From Rhinopomastus cyanomelas (taxonomy: Eukaryota; Chordata; Aves; Bucerotiformes; Rhinopomastidae), in contig VXBP01004374.1 in NCBI GenBank assembly GCA_013400115.1, positions 1 to 64,000 of the forward strand: a stretch of DNA of 64,000 nt, written 5' to 3'. This document shows positions 37,084-49,099 of this stretch, piece by piece; within the stretch, counting starts at the first letter, position 1, and each line of letters opens with the position of its first letter. The notes under the pieces are model-generated. The model saw only the letters and a list, made by a program, of their open reading frames with translations, was not told the origin of the DNA and made no database searches. Both the position numbers and the translations under genes were made by a program.

Positions 37084-39212
37084 TGCAAGGTCAATCAACG
37101 AGGGGTGACCTCATTCATATCTATAAATTTGTGATGGATGAGCGTCAGGAGCCTGCTTGGCTGAGCAAGGAGCTCCTGGACACGCTGCTACACAAAAAGA
37201 AACTCTACAGGGAGTTGGAAGAGAGGACAGCTAGAATGGGGGGGTATATAAGGACGCTGCCAAACAGCTAGAGATCTGGTTAGGGAAGCCAAGGCACAGT
37301 TTGAATTGGGCCTAGCCAGGGAGGTCAAAGGGAACACCAAGAATTTCTACAGGTATATGAATGGTAAAAAGAAGTCTAGGGAAGGTGTGGGCCCCCTCAG
37401 AAAGGAAACGGGTGAGGTTGTCACAACTGATGTGGAAAAGACTGAGGTTCTCAATGACTTCTTTACCTCGGTCTTCACTGCAACGGCTTCCAACCATACT
37501 CCTGGGGACATAGAAAATAATGGCAGGGGCTGCAAGGATGAACTGCCCATCATAAGTGAAGATCAGGTTCGGGATCACCTGAATGACCTGAAAGTGTTCA
37601 AGTCCATGGGACCAGACGGGACACACCCAAGGGTACTGAGAGAACTGGCAGATGAGGTTGCTAAACCCATGTCTATTATATTCCAAAAGTCATGGCGGTC
37701 TGGTGAAGTCCCCACTGACTGGAAAAGGGGAAACATCATTCCCATTTTCAAAAAGGGTAGGAAGGAGGAGCCGGGGAACTACAGGCCAGTCAGTCTCACC
37801 TCTGTGCCCAGTAAGATCATGGAGCAGATCCTCCTGGAGGCACTGCTGAGACAGGAGAATAGTGAAGAGGTGACTGGGCACAATCAACACGGCTTCACCA
37901 AGGGCAAGCCCTGCCTGACAAATCTGGTGGCCTTCTATGAACAGGTCACAACATTAATGGATGAGGGGCAAGCGACTGATGTTGTTTACCTGAACATGAG
38001 CAAAGCCTTTGACAGTGTCTCACACCACATTCTGGTCTCCAAGCTGGTGGACCATGGGTTTGATGGGTAGACCACTAGATGGGTAAGGAACTGGCTTGAT
38101 GGCCACACCCAAAGAGTGGTTGTCGATGGATCCACATCCGAGTAAAGGCCAGTGACAAGTGGGGTCCCTCAGGGATCGGTACTGGGACCAGTCTTGTTCA
38201 ACATCTTTGTTGGTGACATGGACAAGGGCATTGAGTGCACCCTCAGCAAGTTTGCTGACAATATCGAGCTGTGTGAAGCAGCAGACACGCTGGAGGGAAG
38301 GGATGCCATCCAGAAGGACCTGCACAGGCTGGAGAGGTGGGCACAGGCCAACCTCATGGGGTTCAACAAAACCAAGTATAAGGTCCTGCATCTGGGTTGA
38401 GGCAATCCTAAGCACAAATACAGGCTGGGCTGTGAGTGGCTGGAGAGTAGCCCTAGGGAGAAGGACTTGGGAGTGCTTGTGGACAAGAGGCTCAACATGA
38501 GCCAGCAGTGTGCACTTGCGGCCCAGAAGGCAAACTGGATCCTGGGCTGCATCAGGAGAAGTGAGGCCAGCAGACTGAGGGAGGTGATCCTCACCCTCTA
38601 CTCCACCCTGGTGAGACCCCATCTGGTGTCCTCTGTCCAGTTCTGTAGCCCTTATTACAAGAGGGATGTGGAGATGCTGGAGCGAGTGCACAGGAGGGCC
38701 ACGAGGATGATCAGAGGGCTGGAGCACCTCTCCTATGAGGCCAGACTGAGAGAGTTGGGGCTGTTCAGTCTGGAGAAGAGGAGGCTCCCAGGTGACCTCA
38801 TTGTGGCCTTCCAGTATCTGAAGGGGGCCTACAAAAAAGCTGGGGAAGGACTTTTAAGGATGTCAGGTAGCGACAGGACATGGGGGAATGGAGCTTAGCT
38901 GGAGATGGTTAAATTTAGAGTGGATGTGAGGAGGAAAGTTCTTCACTGTGAGAGCGGTGAGAGCCTGGAATGGGTTGCCCAGGGAGGTGGTTGGGGCCTC
39001 ATCCCTGGAGGTGTTTAAGGCCAGGCTGGATGGGACTCTGTCCAGCCTGGTCTAGGGGGAGTTGGAACTAGATGATGGTTCCTTCCAACCCTGAGTGATT
39101 CTGATTCCATGGCTTCTCCAGTGAGGTGATCCTGCTGTGGCAGGGGGATTGGACTAGATGATCTTTCGAGGTCCCTTCCAACCCCTAATGTTCTGTGATC
39201 CTGTGATCTGTG
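37084..39212 (+). mobile_element. CR1 LINE, 2.1-kb copy with RT domain and 3' end
   Basis: This is the longest transposon in the window. It holds the ORF2 part from just before the reverse transcriptase domain to the stop, then the 3' untranslated end (gcctggaatgggttgcccag ... ggtcccttccaacccctaat) and octamer-like units (gttctgtgatcctgtgatct). The endonuclease, ORF1 and 5' end are missing. The first ~50 bases (aacgaggggtgacctcattc region) look like a fragment from the C-terminal part of another CR1 ORF2, so the left end is probably composite. The 3' end has the doubled 'ggaact/ttggactagatgat' block also seen at 52205-52499. Confidence 0.95.
37137..38898 (+). pseudogene. CR1 ORF2 reverse transcriptase, inactivated
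   Basis: The protein starts DERQEPAWLSKELLD, moves frame in a short damaged zone at about 37244-37272 (extra 'ta' in ggggtatataag), then runs in a single frame from 37273 to 38898. RT landmarks in order: FKSMGPDGTHPRVL, WKRGNIIPIFKKG, NYRPVSLTS, HGFTKGKPCLTNL, LNMSKAFDSVSHH, SGVPQGSVLGPVLFN, then the catalytic box. The box is FADN at 38251-38262 where active CR1 has an F/Y-ADD box, so the second aspartate is lost. Three nonsense codons interrupt the frame: TAG 38068-38070, TAA 38143-38145, TGA 38398-38400. The C-terminal part (HRRATRMIRGLEHLSYEARL, RELGLFSLEKRRL) is well kept. Confidence 0.95.
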
Positions 39213-39917
39213 AACTCTACAACACTGGCAAATAGACTCTAGTTCATTGAGAAATGGATAACCAAGAATAAACCTCACCTGCGAGGTCAGTCTGCACACA
39301 CGTGCCTAAATAGGCAAGTCTCAAAACCAGACACACACAACCTAAGAGATTGCTGACTCAGGAATCAGTGAGGCCCTCCTCCAAGTAAACAACAAGTAAG
39401 ATGAAAGAATGAGATAAAACCACTCTGATTAGCAGCAACAGAAGAAAGGGTTAGAAAAAAACATGTAGTGTTCTCACAAACACAGACAAGCGCAAAGAAA
39501 TCATGGCAGTAAGATCACACATTCTTCCATGCACATATAAAAATTTACTATTTTAGTTTGCTTCAAGTCCTTCATTGCTCTTGTCACAGTTATTTAAAAG
39601 TTCTTACTGCTACTGGTCTCTTTTAAAGAAGTTTCCTCTCTTTAGAGTCCTTTTCTCAGCTGATTAATTTCATTTCACATCTAGTCTCTAGAGCAGAGAC
39701 CATTCATCAACCATTTGCAGAAGAAAACAGATCTGTAATGTCACCCTTACATAGTCATCTTCAAGTACATAAAAAGTTTCAACAGGAGACCGAGAACAAC
39801 CTGCTTTTGGCACTGATCTAACAGAAAATGAAGTTTCATTAGGGCAAGGAAACACAGGTAATCAATTTTTCCCTAAAATGTAAGAGCAAGGGTGATGAGT
39901 GCCACCATATGCTGCCC

Positions 39918-40030
39918 AGAGACTGCAGGGTCTCCATCTCCAGAGGTATTTAAGAACAGTTTAGAAGAAGATCTGCCATGAAGTGTCCCCACCCCTATCT
40001 CATGATGGGGTAGGATCCCATGACCTCCTG
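39918..40030 (+). mobile_element. Probable old CR1 3' end relic
   Basis: Weak similarity only: tgctgcccagagactgcagg, gtctccatctccagaggtat, ttaagaac, then tgatggggtaggatcccatg and acctcctgag match the order of CR1 3' landmarks. No octamer tail remains. It lies about 700 bp after the large CR1 copy in the same orientation. Confidence 0.5.
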
Positions 40031-42537
40031 AGACTCACACCCAGCATCACGATAATAGATTTCCATGAACATTACCTGCAATTTTAGCAAAGTTTTTAAT
40101 TTTATTAATTTTTCTTTCCCAACTTCCAAACCCACCCTTACAGAAGAACTCTGTCTGCTCTCAAGTTCTATATCATCTCTATCAAAACATAAAAGGCCTG
40201 CTAATGCTCAACACTTTTGGATGACTTATTTATTTCTGTTTCACCCCAGCACCACGTTCTGGTATGTTTGCTTTTAGACAGCACATCAAGCACCACTATT
40301 GAAAAACTTTTTGCATTAAAAACGTGGTTCAGTAACTCTGCACTGCTCATTTAGCATGAACTCTGATATTTAACATTTATGATGTTTGCAAGATTTGGCT
40401 GAGGCAGAGCATCAAAAGAGTGTGTACACACTAAACTGTATTTTGTTAAGAAGGACAGCAGCACCAAAAAATGTTATATTGGAAGAATCTATAAATATGT
40501 TTACATTATATGAATGATTTGCTGTTTCTTCACAAGGCATGTAGGAAGTCAGCACTTCTCAAATGTGTAAAGTATTTCCATGTGCTTAAAGCCTGATCTT
40601 TCCAAAACAAACAATGATTGAGACTTTTTTTATTATTCTTTATTTCCCTGCCAGCTGTTTTTTTGGACTTTCCTCTCAGCCACCTTCTTTCTTTCAGTCA
40701 GATCTCTCCTTATTGCTCACAGTAACACCTACTCAAGCAATGGCACGGTCGGAGCTGTAAGACTCAGAAACAGGAAGATCTCAGACTGATTTAAATGGCA
40801 TTTTCCTGACATCACTTTACAAGGTGATTTTGTGCTGTTGTAGCTAGTGTCAGGTCAAGCTGCTGCTTTACATGGAATTTGGGCAATCTGTATTAGAACA
40901 AAAAGCTCACCACCTGCTGCTTTGTCCCCGTGCCTGCTCCCACACAGGCAGGGGAGTTGGTGACAGCCTGGCTGAACCTTTCTGGCAATCTTCTCCCTGT
41001 AAGCCCCATCCTATACAACACCTTTCCATGGGATCAGAACAAGATGCTGCATGACACACAGATACATGTCTGCAATTGGATGGAAAAAAGTCAGGAAAGC
41101 AAGTTCTTGGACAACTCCAAAAATCCAACAGGAGATTAAAACATCCAAACAAGAAAAAATATTTAAAAAGAAAACACCCATAAACCCAAAACCTAAGAAC
41201 AGTTCCATTCCAGAAAGTGACAGGTAACTAGTAGATCTGCTCCACTGCTGGTTAACAGCTACTTTACTAACAAGCACACTAACAGTGTGGGCACTATTTA
41301 ATTTACTCCATTTCAGGCATTACAGCTGTGCAAAGTTATGGGCCTAATTTGTATTTATACTAATCTGTGTATATAAACATGTGCTGCTTTAGCCATGCAA
41401 AGGAGTCTTAAAGCAAACGAGCAAATATTTATTCTAACAGAGCTGCAGAAGAAAGCCCAACTGTAAAACAGAACCACGTCAAGCAGTTCTGATTATGTCT
41501 GTCTACTAAACAGCATGCTTTCAGCATGTTTCCTAAGGCTCTCCAAACAGAAATCATGCAAAGAGATACATGAGACCATAAAATGGCGCTTTAAAAACCC
41601 AGTCTCCTTCCCCAAGCCAGCACTGTGTAAACAAGGGGAAGGGAACTAACAAGCACTCTCTCTTTTTTGCCTTTTTCCCCTAAAAAACCCATTTCTTACC
41701 TACATTAGGAAAAAAAAGGTCAAAATAATGTGCTTAATGCTTGTGCACTTTGATATAACAGTAATTAGTTAGTATGGCCACAACCCAATTACATGTTTTT
41801 GACTCCAGCCTGTGTGCTGAGGTGCACAGGAAGTGCCCGACGACACATCACTTAAATAAAGTTTATCTGGCAAACACTTCAAAACCAGAGTTCACAAACT
41901 TGAAGCACAGTTCTGCATGTATATGCTTGACTCTTAACAAAACACCTTTATTTAAATAAGAGGGTGAGAGATTTAGCAGGACAAATATGTTTACTACTAC
42001 TAATCCATTGCGCTACTCAGAAGTTGCATATTGTATATGTAATCCCGTAAGATGTAGGTGAGCAGCACGTATGTCACAGACTCTAGATTCCTCTTTAAAT
42101 CCAGCATCTTGGCCTGTGCCTGAATTCAACCATTCAGCATTTTGGTTTTTCCTTTGTTTGCCTATTTGAATTCCATATCCATGTCTTGTCAGAAATGGTG
42201 GAGATCCAGGAGTGACAATTGCTTTTCTCTTTTTTCCACTCACAAATAGGTACCTTCAGCAGACTGATGCAACACTCATTGGTAACTGAGTACTGAGATA
42301 TTGTTATGACAAAAATTCAAAGCCAAGGCAGGTGACAATATGAACCATGAGAAGGTGCTCAGCAACTGCAGAATCGCACCAGCAGAGCCATGTGCACCTG
42401 CTCTCCAAACGCACACCTCTCTCAAATCTCCATTTCAGCAAAGTCTCTTAACTATGAGAGCATGTTTAACCATGTTTTCCAAACACCTCCACCCAGAGAC
42501 CTGCTGGAAAATGCTGTGATTCTCTGTCACTGAGTTG

Positions 42538-42640
42538 GGATACACAGCATCATTTGGCTCAAAGAGACCTTTCAGATCATCAAGTCCAACTATTACTCCA
42601 GCACTCCCAGGTCACTACTAAACCATGTCCCCTACAGCCA
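42538..42640 (-). mobile_element. CR1 LINE 3' end fragment
   Basis: Plus text gggatacacagcatcatttg, then agacctttcagatcatcaag, tccaactattactccagcac and aaaccatgtcccctacagcc is the complement of an older CR1 3' end, related to 30957-31150. Confidence 0.85.
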
Positions 42641-44079
42641 TCACACACACAAGGTGCAAGAGCAATGCAGCAGCCAGACTTGTGCTGGAGGTCTAAATAA
42701 TGCCTAGTGCCTCTGAAACGTCTACCTTTATACACATGCTCTCAAAAACAAATGCATCTATTCTGAGCCCAAATACGCTGCTTCCTCTTAAAAGTAAGTG
42801 TTGGGATTTTATTGTGATTCTAAACTACTACGTGTTGTGAAAAGGGAAATATTTCACCCAGCTGCAAAAAAAAGTGTGTAGCAGGAGCCAAATGAAGATT
42901 GAAAACAAAATACCAATCTCCAAGAAATCATCCAAAGTCTTTTAGCATGAAGACAGTCCAGCTGAGCTAACAGTGAAGGAAGGAAATCAGCTTGGTTTTA
43001 TTTTTTCCTTTAAAACTTTAGGCAAACACTGAAAGCATTTAAAAAAAAATGCCACCCAAGCAAACAAAATCCCCCCAACTCACACACCAAAACAAACAAA
43101 CCAAACCAGAGCACTAAGAATTGGCAAAGCAGAGGTGGAAGGCTAAAACACACACGGTCATGCAGACGTGGTGGCAAAATACCCTTGGGAGCTGCGGAAG
43201 AGTTGGAGTCTACGCTGTGGTGCAACACGCATTTCACTTACCTCAGAGTACCTGGCATATGTCTAAGCAACTTTGAGTAGCACAGTTGATTAAAGAGGTA
43301 TTTTGACAGACCTTTTTGCATTTGGAACAGGATTTTGGATAATTGCTCCACAAGCTGTAAAAGAAACAGACTGAAAAACAGCAGTAGCCGCTGAGCAGTT
43401 GTTTCCACAGGAAGCAATATTGTAAGAAAAGGCAGTAACAAAGAGCAGTTAATTTGACCTGAGCTGATGAGGTCAATAGCTCCACATCATGTAAAGTAAG
43501 AATATTATTTCCCATTAGAATAATACTCCAAGTGTAACGTCGCATGAAACCTATTCCTTAACACTTGTCATGCTCAGCTTAGTGGTAACATGCGTTCTTG
43601 AGGTGTCCTAGACGTCCTGTCTGACACAGATCCACTCCTCTGAAATATCGATTAGACTGCTCCCTCCTGCAAGCTCTGGCTGCTTCACACTGCAAATTCG
43701 TCTCCCCTGCACTCAGGATGGAGCCTGGCTCAGCGGAAGAGCCATGAGGTTAGGAATTTAGGAGGGCTGGATTCTGTTCCTCCTTCCGCCTGCTCCACTG
43801 TCTAATCCTGGACAAGTACATCCCCTGCAGACATCTGGTTCCCCTCCCTCCCCAACACATCTATTTACACTGCAAACTCAGGGGAGCAGTGACCATTTTG
43901 GTAGTGAAGAAGCATCTACAACACTCTACACTGATTATTTCTATTTATAAATATTCCCACAGCTATTAAGCAAAAAAACCAAAAATACAATAGCAATTGA
44001 GCAGTCAGTGATGCAATACAGTAGTTTTGAGGTATCTAGGTAAAAAACATAAGAAGCCAAATTCTCCCAAGTGAGGTTG

Positions 44080-44143
44080 GGAGTCGGACTAAACGATATC
44101 CAGAGGTCCCTTCCAATCCCTACCATTCTATTCTACAATTCCA
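44080..44143 (+). mobile_element. CR1 LINE 3' end fragment
   Basis: Sixty-odd bases: gggagtcggactaaacgata, tccagaggtcccttccaatc and cctaccattctattctacaa. Only the extreme 3' end of the element. Confidence 0.82.
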
Positions 44144-46231
44144 AGCAGTAGCAGGCTAGAGGACATCTATGTTGTTTTCCTGCATACGTGGGTAATCAAA
44201 TTAGAGTTAACTGAGTTCTTAACTCCATTAAATTACTTCCATCATCAGCAGAAGCCAAGTCTCTTGGGAGGCTGGTGGAAGAAAGCGAAGAAATATTATA
44301 ACACCCGAAGGGACAGAAAAGGGACGGCGCGTGCTGTCTGAGCTGTGCTGAAGAGAACCTGCAGCTGAGGCAGACTCAGGAAATCCTGTTTTTAACAAAT
44401 ATGCAAATAGCTGGGCCACAGAGTCAAAGGTCTGAACTTTCCCAGTTCAAGGAATTAAAAAGAAGTTAAGTACATTCACACTTCATGCCTTTTTAACTGC
44501 AATGGTAATGTAAAGCACAGATCTATAAAGGCTCCTACAGTCCTGCAAACACCAGAGGCATAAAAAGAAAACTAAATTACTGCAATGAAATTAATTTCTG
44601 ATGCAATTGCAAACTGCCATCAGTGTAGAACACACATGAGCACTTCTTTTACATGATAAAGTTAGCTTCACTTTAAAGCCACCTGCCAACTACAGGTTCA
44701 CCAAGAAACTAGATTTCACTGCATTTTTTTTTCTTGGTCACTAGATTCACCAAGAAAAAGAAGAACAGCCAGCCCTTTGATCATATTTGCACACCCTGCT
44801 AAACCCTAGAAATGCCCAAAAACATCATTATTTTCCGACAGCCTGTGCACTCCTTGACAGCTCCTCCTAAAATCTGAAGTACAAGCATTGACAGGAAACA
44901 GTATTTTTAGCACTGCTGCAGCAATTAGGATTGCTCCAGTTTCTTCCATAGCTTTGCGCTGATTTGAGATTAGATTTCACAAGAGTTTAAATATTCAGAT
45001 ATGCTGAAAGCACATTTCTTAACATGATCAGCATGACAAGCACCGAACTCCAAAGTACCTTCTCCCCGCCCTTACAGAGGTAAATCACACTCGATCAGGA
45101 AGGTGAGCTTCACACAGAGAAGACTTAATTTACTGAAATAAAATGTAACAGTTAATGAGTAGATTGGAAAGGAAAACCAGTTTCTATTTAAAAAGGAGCA
45201 GGAAAAAAAACCCCAAACAACAAATGGAGAAGAGAAGGAGACCCTATCCCCATGTCGGCCTTGTGCTATAGGGGATGCTCTTGCTTAGTTTACAAAGGAC
45301 AGACACTCCCTCCTTCCCCTGCAAGCACAGGAACTCCACAACATTAACATGACACCTCAAATGAGCCAACTTCCTCGAGCACAGCCCTGGAGACTAGAAT
45401 GGACATGCCTCTCACTTCAGAAACCCTGAAACACGTCTGATTATCAGTCAGGCAGAAGAATATCTCTGACCAAGATCATCTCAGTAAAAACATTCACGTT
45501 CAAGCTGAAAAAAACCCACGGATTGCTGCAACTGGCATATTTGTATAGCCTCTGTGTAAACTTGAGCTCTGGATTAGCCAGCAGCTCTGCCAGCTCTGTC
45601 TGGATTCCCTCTTTTGGAACAAAATGAAGCAAAACACCCACAAGAAAAGGTCAGTGGCCAAACTCCCAGGAAAATAATAAAAGCCCAAGGAAGAACACAC
45701 ATAGCAATTCACTAAACATACGCTGCTGAAACCCTAACTGCAAGCACAAAGTAGATTTTCACAGAAACTACCTGCTTTGCAGAATGTTTGAGCCAGACTG
45801 TTAAATACAATTGTATTTTTTAAGAAATTCTCAGTACCCTCCTAAAGCTGGCCCAACCAATATAAGTGGTGTGAACCTCACGGCTTAGAGAGTAACCATG
45901 CTAAAGCAGTATAGAGAGCACCGCTCCAACAAAAGCTTCACCTATGTCTAGTGCATGTCCATGCAAAACAATGCAAAACAAATGGACTGACCATCTCAGG
46001 ATTTCAGAGAAACACTCAACCTGGAAAACAAGTGTGTCATAAAGTGAGTGCACGGGTGAGAATTCACCCAACACTGTCACTAGAACACGCTGTCATAGAT
46101 CATCAACCACACAATGAGCACTGCTGCTTTTTACAAAACAATTTGTATTTGACTACAGTAACTTTCCCAAGCGCAATCCTAATCTGAGAACATAATGAAT
46201 TAAGACTTCATATGAGGGACAATAGAGATAT

Positions 46232-46495
46232 CAGAAGGGAATGGATTCAGCCTGAAAGTGTCTGATTTAGATCAGATCTTAGGAAGAAATTCCTCCTTAT
46301 GAGGGTGCTGAGGCACTGGAACAGGTTGCCCTGGGAGGCTGTGGCTGCTCCATCCCTGGAACTGTTCAAGGCCAGGTTGGATGGGGCTTCAGGCAACTTG
46401 GTCTGGTGAGAGGTGCCCCTGCCCATGGCAGGCAGATGGAACTAGATGATCTCTGAGGTCACTTCCAACCTAAACCATTCTCTGATGCTAAGAGA
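46232..46495 (+). mobile_element. CR1 LINE 3' end fragment
   Basis: The landmarks are cttaggaagaaattcctcct, gaggcactggaacaggttgc, ctccatccctggaactgttc, aggccaggttggatggggct, ggcaacttggtctggtgaga and cttccaacctaaaccattct. Same group as 15404-15610, but about 60 bp longer at its 5' side. Confidence 0.94.
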
Positions 46496-47339
46496 TTTCA
46501 CTGCATTCCAGAATCAGTTTTCACAATGACAAAAATTAACCAGTGGAACTTTAGGTCTTATTTGTTCCTTCAGTTACTATTTAGATCCTATTTGTTTAAC
46601 TAAGGTTCTTGCTACATTTACTGTTGCTGTTCAGATTTGGTACCTTGTGTGTTAAGAAGGTACATCCTGTGAGTTGAGTTTGCCTTTTAAGCTCAAGGGA
46701 CAAGGCAGTACAAAGTGTCTTTTTGCCTTTGAACAGACCTTGGAACATGGTGGCTCCTCTTTGCACTCTGATTTTTGCAATCAAAATTCCATCTCCTCAG
46801 TCCATGAGTCTTCTCAACACCACATTCAGAAGAAGTCCTGTCCTGTTCACTGCTTAACTACTCACATACCCAAGGCCTCCATACGCTTGCATGCTGCGAA
46901 TAAGGGTCAAACTAGTTTACACGCTTTGCTAAACTTCCAAATCCTCTTCACAGAGCCTGTTATTTACTCTTCTATTTATAATTTTTGCATTTAGCCATAT
47001 TAAACCACATTTTATTCAAGGCCAGCTTGTCATAGAGGCTATGGAATCTGCCAACTTGTACATCATTCATAGATATTCAACATCTGCTTCCAAGCACTGA
47101 AATGTGTCCTAGCAGAACATCCACATGTGTACCCACGCTGTGCTAGTTCCCCATGCTGCGGTAACAACCAACAACTACTTTAGAAATTGCAAGTTAGCCA
47201 GTTAATTAATTTTATTGTGCAGAGCCTCATGACTATTGCATAGTATAATTTCAGTGTAATTCTAAAAATCAATGTAATGTACTAACATCCTATAAAGAAA
47301 ACACAGAAGCATTCAACTCTCTCAACAAAACCTGTAATT

Positions 47340-47458
47340 TTCATAGAATCATAGAATCACTACGGATTGGAAGGGACCTTGAAAGATCATCCAGTCCAAT
47401 CCGCCTGCAACAGCAGGATCACCTAAACCAAGTCACACAGGAACTCATCCAGGCAGGT
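47340..47458 (-). mobile_element. CR1 LINE 3' end fragment
   Basis: Begins with two octamers (tcatagaatcatagaatcac), then ggattggaagggaccttgaa, agatcatccagtccaatccg and an acaggaactcatccaggcag segment. Complement of a CR1 terminus of about 120 bp and well preserved. Confidence 0.93.
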
Positions 47459-48973
47459 TTATTTTATCACTGTAAACTCTGTTTTGCTCAATGTAATGTA
47501 TTTTTCATGTACAGTAGTCACAGATTTCAAACACTCCTATACTTCGTTAGTTGTACTTAGTTCTATTACTTTTTCTAAAGTCATTCTTTTTTAATCTAGG
47601 AATAAGGTCAGTCAGGGTGAGGATTTTCTTTAGTTGTCTGGGACACAGCATATTAGTCATCTAGTCACATTTTCTGAACACTGATAAAGCAACAATCTGT
47701 TGCATGGAGTACCCCCTACTATTCCAAATGTTAAGATTTAAATGTCAGGATGCTAGAAATCTCTCCCTCCAAGTCTTTCACCTTTCTTGGATGAGGCTTA
47801 CTTAGGGCTGTGAATTTAACGTGTCAGCTACCACATATTGCATTTAATATCCATTCACAAGAGCATTAGAAAGTGCTTCCGCTGTCCTCATCAAAGTAGC
47901 ATAGCCTTAGCTTCTTCCTTTTCCCAGAAGACAGGCCAACAGCTTTAAGAAATTCTGACAGTATATTTTAGCATTCAGAGTGCTTTTTAAACAGAACAAG
48001 GAATGTTTTCTGTCTGCTGGCTTTTTTAACCAAACACAAAACAACTCACCAAGTATATCAATCCTTCCTAGACTCTCAGGTTTTAAAAGATACCATTTGT
48101 ACTACAGAAAGAAAAAGTAGTCTGCACAACTTTGCAAAAGCTGGCACTACTTTTGGAAAAATAATCTGCAAATGCTTCTACATTGTGAACTCTCTGGGGA
48201 ATAATGAGCACAGCACAGACAACCCTGACAAAATATACTGATTAACTGATGGAAGACTCGTTTGATGCAAAGATTTTTGCTTTGCTGACATCTTGGGTTT
48301 GTTGAGGAGGGTAGTGAGCATTGGTTATTTTCAAGACACTGTTCACCATTATCAAAAATAGGTTAAAAAGTGTGAAAAAAAGCAGAGATTTAGAAGAAAA
48401 CAAAACAGGAAATCAGTAAGGAACAAAATAATCCCACCAGTAACTTAAGCTTCCACCCCTGAACCCCTCTCCCCTAAAAACCTTCACACACAGGCTGATG
48501 TGTGCTTGTAACATGTCATGACAAAGAACAGGAATGCTGACAGATCCTTGCTGTCACTGTGGCAGTAACACATTTGCAAAAATGGTTGCTTCCTAGAACC
48601 CAGTAACAATGAAAAGAGTGTTCTTAACCACTTGTTACCATTTTCTAAATGGTCTGACTCATACTCACAGATCTAAAGAAAGGGCAGCCTATTCTTGAAC
48701 TTGCAGTTCTCACAAATGAGACCAAGCTTATGCAAAGACACTACAGCTTTTCAGGGAAAGAGGTACAAATTGGGTTTTGACAACTATGCAAGGAAAATAT
48801 ACTCCAAGTAGCAGACGATTAAATTCTTTCATCAATTCCCAATTAGATATTTAATTAGAAGAGAGCAGTCTATTTCACAAAATATGCAACTCATTAAATA
48901 ACCTTTGAATCTCATATAAGGAAATCCTCAGTCTTTTGAAAGACATTAGAAAAAAAAAATAAGCAGATCTTAC

Positions 48974-49099
48974 CATTTTGATGCCAGTGGAAAACGTGAC
49001 TGGTTTGGCAGGTTTGGGTTTTTCCAGTTCCATTTCTAGCTGAGTAGACCTGTCCTTATGCTGAGCTAAAAGCAGTGAAGCAGGAAGACTGGAGCTCTC
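48974..49099 (-). CDS. MNAT1: MNAT1 coding exon (probably exon 6), residues ~188-229
   Basis: This 126-bp exon encodes 42 codons, ESSSLPASLLLAQHKDRSTQ through KPVTFSTGIKM. It corresponds to the linker between the MAT1 coiled-coil and the tail that clamps CDK7 and cyclin H. The minus-strand acceptor is ...catatgtttccag and the donor is gtaaga; both boundaries are phase 0. The LLLAQHKDRSTQLEM and VTFSTGIKM segments match my memory of the vertebrate protein. Five positions differ from human, three of them clustered just after the acceptor (D/S, V/A, A/S), so this is the least conserved part of the recovered linker. The downstream intron is the largest one fully contained here, about 31 kb. Confidence 0.97.

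Larger units (their letters stand above)
17849..48973 (-). other. MNAT1: MNAT1 intron between residues 229 and 230 exons
   Basis: This complete phase-0 intron is 31,125 bp, with donor gtaaga and acceptor ...cttttttcccag. It carries about ten CR1 fragments, all at 24.9 kb or higher, plus the tail-only insertion at 20313-20337, the 2.1-kb CR1 copy at 37084-39212, and the diverged repeat pair at 33654 and 34685. Long stretches (17.9-20.3, 20.4-24.9, 25.0-30.9, 31.2-35.4, 40.1-42.5 kb) show no repeat or gene that I can name. The short open frames in them have no recognisable domain. Confidence 0.9.

Noticed and set aside
37312..37686. 124-codon minus-strand open frame
   Set aside because: Also antisense to the CR1 RT frame.
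38020..38727. 235-codon minus-strand open frame
   Set aside because: Antisense shadow of the CR1 ORF2 relic; the plus strand carries the RT motifs.
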